From JASHPR01 sp963749145 (GTDB lineage: Bacteria; Actinomycetota; Actinomycetes; Streptosporangiales; Streptosporangiaceae), in the NCBI GenBank assembly GCA_963749145.1, contig CAVVLN010000005.1:248001-312000 (forward strand): a DNA stretch of 64,000 nucleotides, read 5' to 3'. Both the position numbers and the translations under genes were made by a program. The notes beneath the pieces were generated by a model, which was given only the letters and a program-made list of their open reading frames with translations, searched no databases and was not told where the DNA came from. Shown piece after piece: positions 45,548-52,107 of this stretch. The number at the start of each line of letters is the position of its first letter. Within the stretch, counting starts at the first letter, position 1.

Positions 45548-45582
45548 TTGCTAAGATTGGCAATTGCTGAGTCCGATGATAA
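45548..45582. promoter_or_regulatory. Palindromic operator-like block, copy 2
   Basis: It has TTGCTAA ... GGCAATTGCTGA ... CGATGATAA, matching copy 1 at 42021 over most of 35 bases, with GCAATTGC as palindromic core. It sits between the divergent 89-residue gene and arsR, 110 bases before the arsR start, the same distance as copy 1 from its gene. Confidence 0.6.
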
Positions 45583-45692
45583 CCGCCCGGGGCCGGCGTC
45601 GGGCATGATGGGTCACATAAGGTGACGGCCAGGCGCCCCGGGGCGCCCGAGGGAAAAACGGCGCGCGTGCGCGGGCCAGGGAGGATGCCAGG

Positions 45693-46031
45693 GTGAGCGC
45701 GCCGCTGTACCAGCTGAAGGCGGAATTCTTCAAGACGCTGGGCCACCCCGCCCGGATCCGGATCCTGGAACTGCTGTCCGAGCGCGAGCACGCCGTCGCC
45801 GAGATGCTCCCGCAGGTTGGCATCGAGCCAGCGCACCTGTCGCAGCAGCTAGCGGTGCTGCGCCGGGCGAACCTGGTGACATCCCGCAAGGAAGGCTCCA
45901 CCGTCTACTACTCGCTGACCAGCCCGCACATCGCCGACCTGCTGGCCGTCGCCCGGCGGATCCTCACCGGCGTGCTGTCCGGGCAGGCCGAGCTGCTCCA
46001 GGACCTGCGCGCCTCCGCTGGCTCCCGCTGA
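45693..46031 (+). CDS. ArsR-family winged-helix regulator
   Basis: The protein has 112 residues from GTG 45693, with GGGAGG eight bases upstream. The fold is a clear ArsR/SmtB winged helix: FKTLGHPARIRILELL, recognition helix QVGIEPAHLSQQLAVLRRAN, wing VTSRKEGSTVYYSL. The metal-binding ELCVCDL box is absent, and no Cys is present at all, so it is unlikely to sense arsenic or thiol-bound metals. The palindromic block upstream, repeated before the acs unit, is its likely operator. Confidence 0.9.
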   Translation: MSAPLYQLKAEFFKTLGHPARIRILELLSEREHAVAEMLPQVGIEPAHLSQQLAVLRRANLVTSRKEGSTVYYSLTSPHIADLLAVARRILTGVLSGQAELLQDLRASAGSR

Positions 46032-46539
46032 ACATCACCCATACGCCCGGAGGCTTCTTTCCCGGCACGCGGCCGGCTGACACGTTGACGGCCTGACGGG
46101 CCTCCTTCCCGGCTGGCTGGCGGCACGAGAACGTGACGGCGGTGAAGACCCGGCGTTGCTTGCTGGTGAGGTCCTGGCAAGGCGCAGCCCCGGGGTGGCT
46201 CCCGAGACGTGGAGACGTCGAATGTCTCGGCGAGGCGGACTACGGCGTCGGCGGACGGTGTGATGCGGCCGTTTACGCAGCGGCTGATCTGGGCGGGGTC
46301 GGCGCCGGTCCGCTCGGCTAGCTCGACATCCACTTCGCCGGGTCGGGCGTCTTGCGGCGCCCCACAAGAGCCCCACAAACCGCGCTTCTGTCGACTTCCC
46401 CACAGGCAAAACGGAACTGAGCGGCACGTGGTGGCACGCCTGCTATCGTGACCCCGTAAGCCTGCTGACCAGCGTTAACGCGGGCGAGCAGGGTCTATGT
46501 ACGAAAATCGGGATCATGGTTCAAGGGGTGACAGTACCC
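46032..46539. other. Region between arsR and the second att-like repeat
   Basis: It holds only the XRE remnant (46208-46378) and, at its right end, a short inverted repeat AAGGGGT/ACCCCTT (46523-46542) that runs into the att-like core. No integrase could be read in any frame. Confidence 0.5.
46208..46378 (-). pseudogene. XRE-family helix-turn-helix regulator remnant
   Basis: The minus strand encodes ELAERTGADPAQISRCVNGR and ITPSADAVVRLAETFDVST, a near-complete HTH_3 domain. The usual N-terminal helix and the segment after FDVST (normally DYLL ...) are lost, and the frame continues into low-complexity sequence. Small XRE regulators commonly sit beside the att site of actinobacterial integrative elements. 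Confidence 0.6.
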
Positions 46540-46582
46540 CTTGTAAACGGCAGGTCAGCGGTTCGATCCCGCTCACCGGCTC
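46540..46582 (+). repeat. Attachment-like repeat, partial tRNA-Thr copy (attR-like)
   Basis: This is a perfect 43-base copy of the 3' half of tRNA-Thr (anticodon loop to discriminator). The 5' half is missing, so it is not a functional tRNA. A 7-bp inverted repeat overlaps its left end. Confidence 0.9.
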
Positions 46583-46655
46583 GAGTCAGGACCACTTCCG
46601 CGGACGCCTGTCCAGGTGCGCAGGCCGCCATTGCAGCCAAGAGTGCAGCCCAACA

Positions 46656-46680
46656 CGGCCCGATCACTCGAAGATCGCCC
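46656..46680. repeat. 25-bp direct repeat, left copy
   Basis: It is identical to 48069-48093. Read on the minus strand, the shared bases include the codons ATC TTC GAG TGA, the 3' end of a small open frame at the other copy. Confidence 0.8.
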
Positions 46681-46834
46681 CACGGCCAGGCAGCCGAGGC
46701 GGACAGCGCCGTCGGCTGGGGGCTGAGGGGACCGGCCCGGAGGGCGCCGGTGACCCGGGGCGCGACCTGATGCTGGGAATACCCCTACTGGCGGAAGCAC
46801 AGTCATGGCCATCGCCGTAGCAGAATGAGATCAG

Positions 46835-48199
46835 ATGATGTCGACGTTACGGGTGACTCGGATCCGACCGGCCGGGTGGCTGGTACTGGCGGGTGCGCTG
46901 TTCTTGGCCGCGGTGGCGGTCTATGCCTGGCTGATATCGACCTACTTCCCGACCTGGGTGGCGACCGACGCGACCACCTACCGGGACGCCGGTATCGCAG
47001 TGCAGGCTCACCCCGCGCAGCTGTACGCGTTGCGCCTCGGCGTGGGCAGGCAGCCGTTCACCTACCCGCCGTTTGCCGCGCTGCTGTTCGCGGCCGCGAG
47101 CGGGCTGTCGTTCGCCACCTGGCAGGTCGTGCTGACCGTGGCAACGATCGCGGCGCTTCCGGTGGTGGCCTACCTGGCGCTGGGCATCGCCGGGCGGCCC
47201 GCTGGCCTGACCAGGCTGGCCGGGGCGCTGGCGATCGCGGCGGCGGCCCTGTGGCTGGAGCCGGTGGCGTCGACGCTGGCGTTCGGGCAGATCAACGTCC
47301 TATTGCTGGTACTGGTGGTCGGCGACCTGGCGCTGCCCGACCGGTTCCAGGGCAAGGGGATTGGCATCGGCCTGGCTGCGGCGATCAAGCTGACGCCGCT
47401 GATCTTCATTCCGTACCTCTTGTTCAGCCGCCGGATCCGCGCCGCGGTCGTCGGAACGCTGACCTTCGGTGCCTCGGTCGCCCTGGGATTCGCCCTCCTG
47501 CCGACCGCCTCCGCGGCCTTCTGGCACAACCAGCTCACCACCTATGACGGCCAGGGCCACCTGCTGAACCAGTCGCTCAACGGGGCGATGGTGCGCCTGA
47601 CCCAGGACGGGCCGCAGGCGCACGCGTACTGGCTAGCGGCGGCGATCGTGGTCGGCGTGGTCGGCGTGGGTGCCGCAACGCTGGCCAGTCGGCGCGGCCA
47701 TGAACTGCTGGGGCTGGTCACCTGCGGGGCCACGGGCCTGTTGATCTCGCCGGTGTCCTGGTCGCACCACTACGTCTATGTGGTCCCTGCGCTCGCCCTG
47801 GCCTGCTACGGCCCGCAGCGGCGGGGCTACCGCGTCGCTGGTGTCGCCGTGATCATCGCGCTGTTCGGCTACTGGCCGATGCCTATCGGCGGTGACGGCG
47901 GCTTCCACCCGGCCGCGCGATGGCTGCCGCGCGGCCTGCTGCGGCTGGCGCCGCACTACGGTACGGCCGGGCTGGGCACCCCCGAGTTGCACTGGCGCGG
48001 TCTGGAACTGATCGTGGGCAACTACTACGTGCTGACCGCGCTCGCTTTCGTCATAGCCGTGGCGTGCGCGGCCCGATCACTCGAAGATCGCCCTCGCAGC
48101 CGCGTCGATCGCCGCCCGCTCGATCTTCGGGGGCACAAGCGTGCCGGTGTCTACGGTCAGCGGCATGCGCCAGGCCCTCGTGCCGCAGCCTGCCGCTGA
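46835..48199 (+). CDS. GT87-family polyprenyl-phosphate mannosyltransferase-like protein
   Basis: This integral membrane GT-C glycosyltransferase has 454 residues and about ten helices. The first loop carries the acidic pair near VATDATTYRDAGIAV, and further family features are QPFTYPPFAALLF, FGQINVLLLVLVVGDL, KLTPLIFIPYLL and SPVSWSHHYVY. DUF2029/GT87 members such as PimE and its relatives add mannose from polyprenyl-phosphate-mannose to envelope glycolipids. The last 40 residues are basic and poorly conserved, and include one copy of a 25-bp direct repeat, so the 3' end may have been altered by recombination. Confidence 0.85.
   Translation: MMSTLRVTRIRPAGWLVLAGALFLAAVAVYAWLISTYFPTWVATDATTYRDAGIAVQAHPAQLYALRLGVGRQPFTYPPFAALLFAAASGLSFATWQVVLTVATIAALPVVAYLALGIAGRPAGLTRLAGALAIAAAALWLEPVASTLAFGQINVLLLVLVVGDLALPDRFQGKGIGIGLAAAIKLTPLIFIPYLLFSRRIRAAVVGTLTFGASVALGFALLPTASAAFWHNQLTTYDGQGHLLNQSLNGAMVRLTQDGPQAHAYWLAAAIVVGVVGVGAATLASRRGHELLGLVTCGATGLLISPVSWSHHYVYVVPALALACYGPQRRGYRVAGVAVIIALFGYWPMPIGGDGGFHPAARWLPRGLLRLAPHYGTAGLGTPELHWRGLELIVGNYYVLTALAFVIAVACAARSLEDRPRSRVDRRPLDLRGHKRAGVYGQRHAPGPRAAACR
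48069..48093. repeat. 25-bp direct repeat, right copy
   Basis: It is identical to 46656-46680, 1.41 kb away; the pair flanks nearly the whole GT87 gene. Confidence 0.8.
48077..48166 (-). CDS. Very small open frame (29 residues)
   Basis: It reads MPLTVDTGTLVPPKIERAAI and ends AARAIFE-stop, antisense to the tail of the GT87 gene. Composition looks protein-like and it follows the Cys-rich small gene on the same strand. Its 3' end is the 25-bp repeat. It may be the start of a longer protein cut by recombination. Low certainty. Confidence 0.3.
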   Translation of the reverse strand: MPLTVDTGTLVPPKIERAAIDAAARAIFE

Positions 48200-48203
48200 T
48201 CGA

Positions 48204-48380
48204 TCATCGCCTCACAAGGAACCAGCGCCAGAAGCGGCGCGTGCGCATCAGGCGAGGCCAGTCACGGAGCGGGAACCCGCGGTAAGGACTGACGTGGATG
48301 CACAGGCCCTCATCGCCGGGGAGCAAACAGCCACCGAGGCAATCTCCCCAGCAATGCTTGCAGTGACGAGTCTGCGACAC
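48204..48380 (-). CDS. Small Cys-rich protein
   Basis: The 58 residues start at GTG 48380, with AGGAG four bases upstream. The N-terminal half has CKHCWGDCLGGCLLPG with four regularly spaced Cys, then GLCIH, suggesting a zinc knuckle. The C-terminal half is basic and aromatic (RDWPRLMRTRRFWRWFLVRR). Such small Cys-rich proteins are seen in actinobacterial mobile elements, but no named family is claimed. Confidence 0.5.
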   Translation of the reverse strand: MSQTRHCKHCWGDCLGGCLLPGDEGLCIHVSPYRGFPLRDWPRLMRTRRFWRWFLVRR

Positions 48381-48544
48381 CTGACTCCTGGCAGAGAACG
48401 CGGGCCGTCTCGCCGCTCTGCCTTCTCGACAGGGTACTGCGCCCAAGCGGGAGACCCGCGGGGGCAACTGGAGAATCGGCCCCAGGCAACCCGCGCTTCC
48501 CGATGATCCTGGCCCGGTCGGGCCCGTGAAACCCGCTGCTGACC

Positions 48545-49249
48545 TTAGGCGAGCCGCCAGGCGAGAAGGCGTTCGGCGCCTTCAGCCTGGGTGAATCCCG
48601 CATGGACCAGCTCGCGCTGGATCACGTCCCATACGGGGCGGTAAGCGTAACCGATGATCTCCTCTTCGCTAATGACCTTCTCACCCTCGGTGACCCGGTA
48701 CAGATAGCGAGCGCGGCACGCCTCCTCATCCGACTCGAGAATCTCCGACAGAACCGTGTAGGTATGCCGGCCCACCTGACGCGAATCCAGTTCCTGGAGC
48801 GGACGGGGCGTCGGAGGACCACCATCGCGCCAGGTGAAGACCAGCAGGCCGCCGGGGGCCAGCTGAGCCGCCAGCACCGGCCAGAGCCGCTGCCGATAGT
48901 CCGGCTCCAGCGCATACATCACGTTGATCATGACCACGGCCTCAACGGGCTCGTCCAGGCCCACGTTGAGCGCATCGCAAGGGAGCACGGTCACACGCTT
49001 CAGCAGTTCCGGGCGCGAACTCAGCCGGGACAGCAGCACGGCGCGCATACCGGCCGAGGGTTCCAACGCGAAGATCTCAGCCGGTGTCCATTCGACCAGC
49101 GACGTGGTGATCAGACCGGTTCCCGCGCCGATCTCCAGGACGCTCCCCCGGACCCCGGCCAGCAGCGGGGGCAGCTTCTTGCGGATCTCCGGCACATGCC
49201 CGTTCTCCTGGAGCAGGTCGTAGAAAGGCCAGGAAATGAAGTCGGTCAT
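48545..49249 (-). CDS. Class I SAM-dependent methyltransferase
   Basis: ATG 49249 (MTDFISWPFYDLLQENG) gives 234 residues; the frame is open upstream but reads as low-complexity. Motif I is VLEIGAGTGLITTSL, the acidic residue is in IFALEPSAGM, motif IV is AVVMINVMYALEP and post-motif APGGLLVFTWRDGG. The C-terminus folds as a small-molecule methyltransferase. Substrate unknown. Confidence 0.82.
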   Translation of the reverse strand: MTDFISWPFYDLLQENGHVPEIRKKLPPLLAGVRGSVLEIGAGTGLITTSLVEWTPAEIFALEPSAGMRAVLLSRLSSRPELLKRVTVLPCDALNVGLDEPVEAVVMINVMYALEPDYRQRLWPVLAAQLAPGGLLVFTWRDGGPPTPRPLQELDSRQVGRHTYTVLSEILESDEEACRARYLYRVTEGEKVISEEEIIGYAYRPVWDVIQRELVHAGFTQAEGAERLLAWRLA

Positions 49250-49328
49250 GGCGGGCAACACTATTCCACGACTGGCGGCTGGACTGGTTCGGCAGAGGCG
49301 GTGTGGCTTGCCGCCGGGAATGGCACGG

Positions 49329-49640
49329 TCAGTCGGCGCTGCGCTGAAGCTGCCATGCCGCTTCGAGGGCATCCTCGACGGCACCGGGATCGCCTCCGGC
49401 GAGGTCAGCGACGACCATCATGTGCTTGCGGTACCGGGCCGGAACGCTGAAGGTCTCGGGGAACTGCCGCAGCAGCCAGTCGCGGTACGCAAAATCGGCG
49501 CGGATCACCAAATGGGCGTCGTCAAGCTGGCGGGCGACCAGCCTGCCGTGGTACCGCCACTGGACCAGCCCGTCCGCCGTGGTGCGGCGCACGCCGGCCA
49601 GCTCCTCGGCCAGCCGGGCTACCTCACCGATCTGCAGCAT
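49329..49640 (-). CDS. MmcQ/YjbR-like protein
   Basis: The protein has 103 residues. The pattern VARLAEELAGV ... WRYHGRLVARQLDD.HLVIR, then FPETFSVPARYRKHMMVVAD and AVEDALEAAWQL follows the YjbR/MmcQ double-wing fold (W-x-GK-LFAR ... ETF ... H..M..). Function is poorly known; a DNA-binding or stress role has been suggested for the family. Confidence 0.6.
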   Translation of the reverse strand: MLQIGEVARLAEELAGVRRTTADGLVQWRYHGRLVARQLDDAHLVIRADFAYRDWLLRQFPETFSVPARYRKHMMVVADLAGGDPGAVEDALEAAWQLQRSAD

Positions 49641-49838
49641 CCGCAGACCGCCGTGCCGGTCGTGCTCTCGTAGCGGCTTGTCCCGCCGCGCGCGCCCCGG
49701 GCGGCACCCGCCGCCAGGACGCGCATGACACCGGTCTCATCAGCCACCAGATCAGTAAACACCCGACCGGGGGAGCGCCGGACCTATGCGGCCACGCCGC
49801 ACGCGAGACCGCATCACCTCGCCTGCCATGCTTGCGGC

Positions 49839-50216
49839 ATGCTCGGACGACTGCACCATGTAGTGCTCGACTGCCCTGACCCGGCCGCCCTGGCGGCGTT
49901 CTACTCCCGGCTGCTCGGGCAGCCGATCACCTACCAAAGCGACGACTGGGTCGTCGTCGCCGCCAGCGACAAGTCGTCAGGCCTGGCCTTCCAGCTCGCC
50001 CCGGACCACCGCCCGCCCACCTGGCCCGATCCGGCCGTGCCTCAGCAGTTCCACCTGGACGTCATGGTCGAAGACGCGGTCTCAGCCGGGCCCCGCGTTC
50101 TGGCCCTCGGGGCAAGGAAACTCGATGGCGAGAATGTCTATGCTGACCCGGCCGGTCACCCTTTCTGCCTCATCCGGCGGCCGGGCTGGGCGACACCTGT
50201 CCCCGCGGACGGCTGA
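49839..50216 (+). CDS. VOC (glyoxalase/dioxygenase-like) domain protein
   Basis: The 125 residues from ATG 49839 form one glyoxalase-fold module pair: LGRLHHVVLDCPDPAALAAF, YSRLLGQP, then FHLDVMVEDA and YADPAGHPFCLIRRPGW. Candidate metal ligands are His5, His in FHLDV and a C-terminal Cys or His. Typical of small actinobacterial VOC proteins of unknown substrate. Confidence 0.85.
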   Translation: MLGRLHHVVLDCPDPAALAAFYSRLLGQPITYQSDDWVVVAASDKSSGLAFQLAPDHRPPTWPDPAVPQQFHLDVMVEDAVSAGPRVLALGARKLDGENVYADPAGHPFCLIRRPGWATPVPADG

Positions 50217-50243
50217 CCCGACGGGCTCAGCGGTCCGCCGCGG

Positions 50244-51179
50244 TCAGTGGGGGCTGACGAGGTGGCGGTCGATGTGGCCGGCCACGTAGTCCATCCCGGC
50301 CGCGGCGCCAGGCAGCACATTGACCATGGTGAAGAAGCCGTGCATCTGCCGGTCGAAGCGCTGGTGCTGCACCGGGACGCCCGCCGCGCGGAGCTTGTCG
50401 GCGTAGGCCTCGCCCTCGTCGCGGAGCGGGTCGTGCTCGGCGGTGAGCACCACGGCGGGCGGCAGCCCGGACAGGTCCTCGGCCCGCAGCGGCGACGCGT
50501 CCGCATTGGCGCGGTCCGCGGGGTCGGGGGCGTAGTGGTCCCAGAACCAGGTCATGCCCTCCCGGGTCAGCAGCAACTGGTTCTCCGGGTCGGTGTAGCT
50601 GGCATTGTCCAGGTCGGCGTCGGTGACCGGGTAGACCAGCACCTGAAGGCTGATGTCCGGGCCGCCCTCGGCCCTGGCCCGCTGGGCGACGACCGCCGAC
50701 AGGTTCCCGCCCGCGCTGTCCCCGGCCACGATCAGCGGCACTCGCGCCCCGGCCAGGTCCTCCAGGCGGGCGCCGGCCCAGGCCAGCGCCGCCCAGGAGT
50801 CCTCGGCGGCGACCGGATAGCGGTATTCGGGCGCGAGCCGGTAGTCGACGAGCACGACGGCCGCCCCGGTGCGGTCCACCAGGTAGCGGGCCAGCGCGTC
50901 GAACTCCGGCAGCGTGCCGAGCACCCAGCCGCCGCCGTGGTAGTAGACGATCAGCGCCCGGGCCTCCTCCTCCGGGCGGTAGACCCGGACCGGTACCTCG
51001 CCGCCCTCGACCGGCACTGCGTCGTCGCTGACCGAGCCGACCTCGGGCCCCGCGCCGTACATATCCCGCCACGCCCCTTCGAGCGCGCGGGCCTCCTCGG
51101 GGGTCATCTCGTGCAACGGCTTGAGCCCGCTCTCCGCGAACTGGGCCATCAGGGCGCTGGTTGCCTCGTCAACTGCCAC
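50244..51179 (-). CDS. HSL-family alpha/beta hydrolase (esterase)
   Basis: The protein has 311 residues, GTG 51179 with GAGG six bases upstream. It is a hormone-sensitive-lipase-like carboxylesterase: oxyanion motif HGGGWVLG, nucleophile elbow GDSAGG, acid in EHDPLRDEG, and His in QMHGFF. No signal peptide, so cytosolic. Likely acts on short-chain esters. Confidence 0.9.
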   Translation of the reverse strand: MAVDEATSALMAQFAESGLKPLHEMTPEEARALEGAWRDMYGAGPEVGSVSDDAVPVEGGEVPVRVYRPEEEARALIVYYHGGGWVLGTLPEFDALARYLVDRTGAAVVLVDYRLAPEYRYPVAAEDSWAALAWAGARLEDLAGARVPLIVAGDSAGGNLSAVVAQRARAEGGPDISLQVLVYPVTDADLDNASYTDPENQLLLTREGMTWFWDHYAPDPADRANADASPLRAEDLSGLPPAVVLTAEHDPLRDEGEAYADKLRAAGVPVQHQRFDRQMHGFFTMVNVLPGAAAGMDYVAGHIDRHLVSPH

Positions 51180-51384
51180 GCTTCACCTCGCCGGAGAACA
51201 GAATGCATCGCGCATCGGGTGAAGCGAGCGTATCGCCGCCTTCCGCGCCATCGGCCAGGACGTCGCGGAGCAGGGCTACCGGGGGCTGGTGCTGTCCCGC
51301 CACCCCGCCCCGGCGGCGCTGGCGGGGCAGCCCGGGGCGCGGGCTAACCTGTGACTGCCGCTGACGAGTGTGACCGGAGGGCCA

Positions 51385-52092
51385 GTGCAGTATCGGATGT
51401 CGCGGGTACTCGCGGGGCCGCTGCTGCGCCTGCTCTGGCGGCCGGAGATCACCGGGTCTGAGCAGATCCCGGCGTCCGGCGGGGCCATCCTCGCCTCCAA
51501 CCACCTGTCGATCGTGGACTCGATCTTCCTGCCGCTGATGGTGGACCGCCCGGTCACGTTCGCGGCCAAGTCCGAGTACTTCACCGGCACCCGGCCGATC
51601 GACCGGCTCACCGGCGCCTACCTGCGGGCGACCAACCAGCTGTCGGTGGACAGGGCCGGGGCCCGCGCCGGGCAGGACATGCTGGAGGCGGCTCTGCGCC
51701 TGCTGCAGCAGGGAGCGCTGTTCGGGATCTACCCCGAGGGGACCAGGTCGCCGGACGGGCGCCTGTACCGGGGCCGGGTCGGCGTCGGCTGGCTGGCGCT
51801 CCACTCCGGGCTGCCGGTGCTGCCCGTCGCGATGTCCGGCACGGACCGGGTGCTGCCGCCGGGGCAGAAGATCCCCCGGCTCGCCAAGATCAGGATCACC
51901 GTCGGCAAACCGCTGACCTTCGAACAGTACCGGGACCTGCCCTCACCGGCCCGGCAGCGGCGGGCGATCACCGACGACGTCATGCGGTCCATCCAGGCCC
52001 TGTCCGGCCAGGAGTACGTGCCGGTCTACGCGTCGGTCCGCAAGGAGGAACTGGCCGCTGCCCGCAACGGGGCCCGGCCGGGGCCGGGTTAG
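51385..52092 (+). CDS. 1-acyl-glycerol-3-phosphate acyltransferase family protein
   Basis: This PlsC-like acyltransferase of phospholipid or related synthesis has about 235 residues. GTG 51385 has GGAGGG just before it; GTG 51370 and ATG 51397 are alternatives. Motifs are NHLSIVDSIF (NHx4D) and YPEGTRSPDGRL (PEGTRS). The N-terminal hydrophobic segment (VLAGPLLRLLW) suggests membrane attachment. Convergent with the mycosin-like gene, with a short 21-base direct duplication over its stop. Confidence 0.9.
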   Translation: MQYRMSRVLAGPLLRLLWRPEITGSEQIPASGGAILASNHLSIVDSIFLPLMVDRPVTFAAKSEYFTGTRPIDRLTGAYLRATNQLSVDRAGARAGQDMLEAALRLLQQGALFGIYPEGTRSPDGRLYRGRVGVGWLALHSGLPVLPVAMSGTDRVLPPGQKIPRLAKIRITVGKPLTFEQYRDLPSPARQRRAITDDVMRSIQALSGQEYVPVYASVRKEELAAARNGARPGPG

Positions 52093-52107
52093 TCGCCCGG
52101 GGCCGGG

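Larger units (their letters stand above)
35766..46582. mobile_element. Putative tRNA-Thr-targeted genomic island (integrase not visible)
   Basis: The segment is bounded by identical 43-bp direct repeats that are the 3' half of tRNA-Thr, the usual attachment core of tyrosine integrases. The content is accessory: cyclase-ATPase regulator, metallopeptidase-like protein, IS66 fragment, solitary mreB, acs, PEP carboxykinase remnant, ArsR and a broken XRE regulator. No integrase, excisionase or conjugation gene is found, so it looks immobilised, or the recombinase acts in trans. The limits could also enclose more than one insertion. Confidence 0.7.

Noticed and set aside
46540..46582. Second tRNA-Thr gene
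   Set aside because: Only the 3' half is present; acceptor 5' strand and D-arm are missing.
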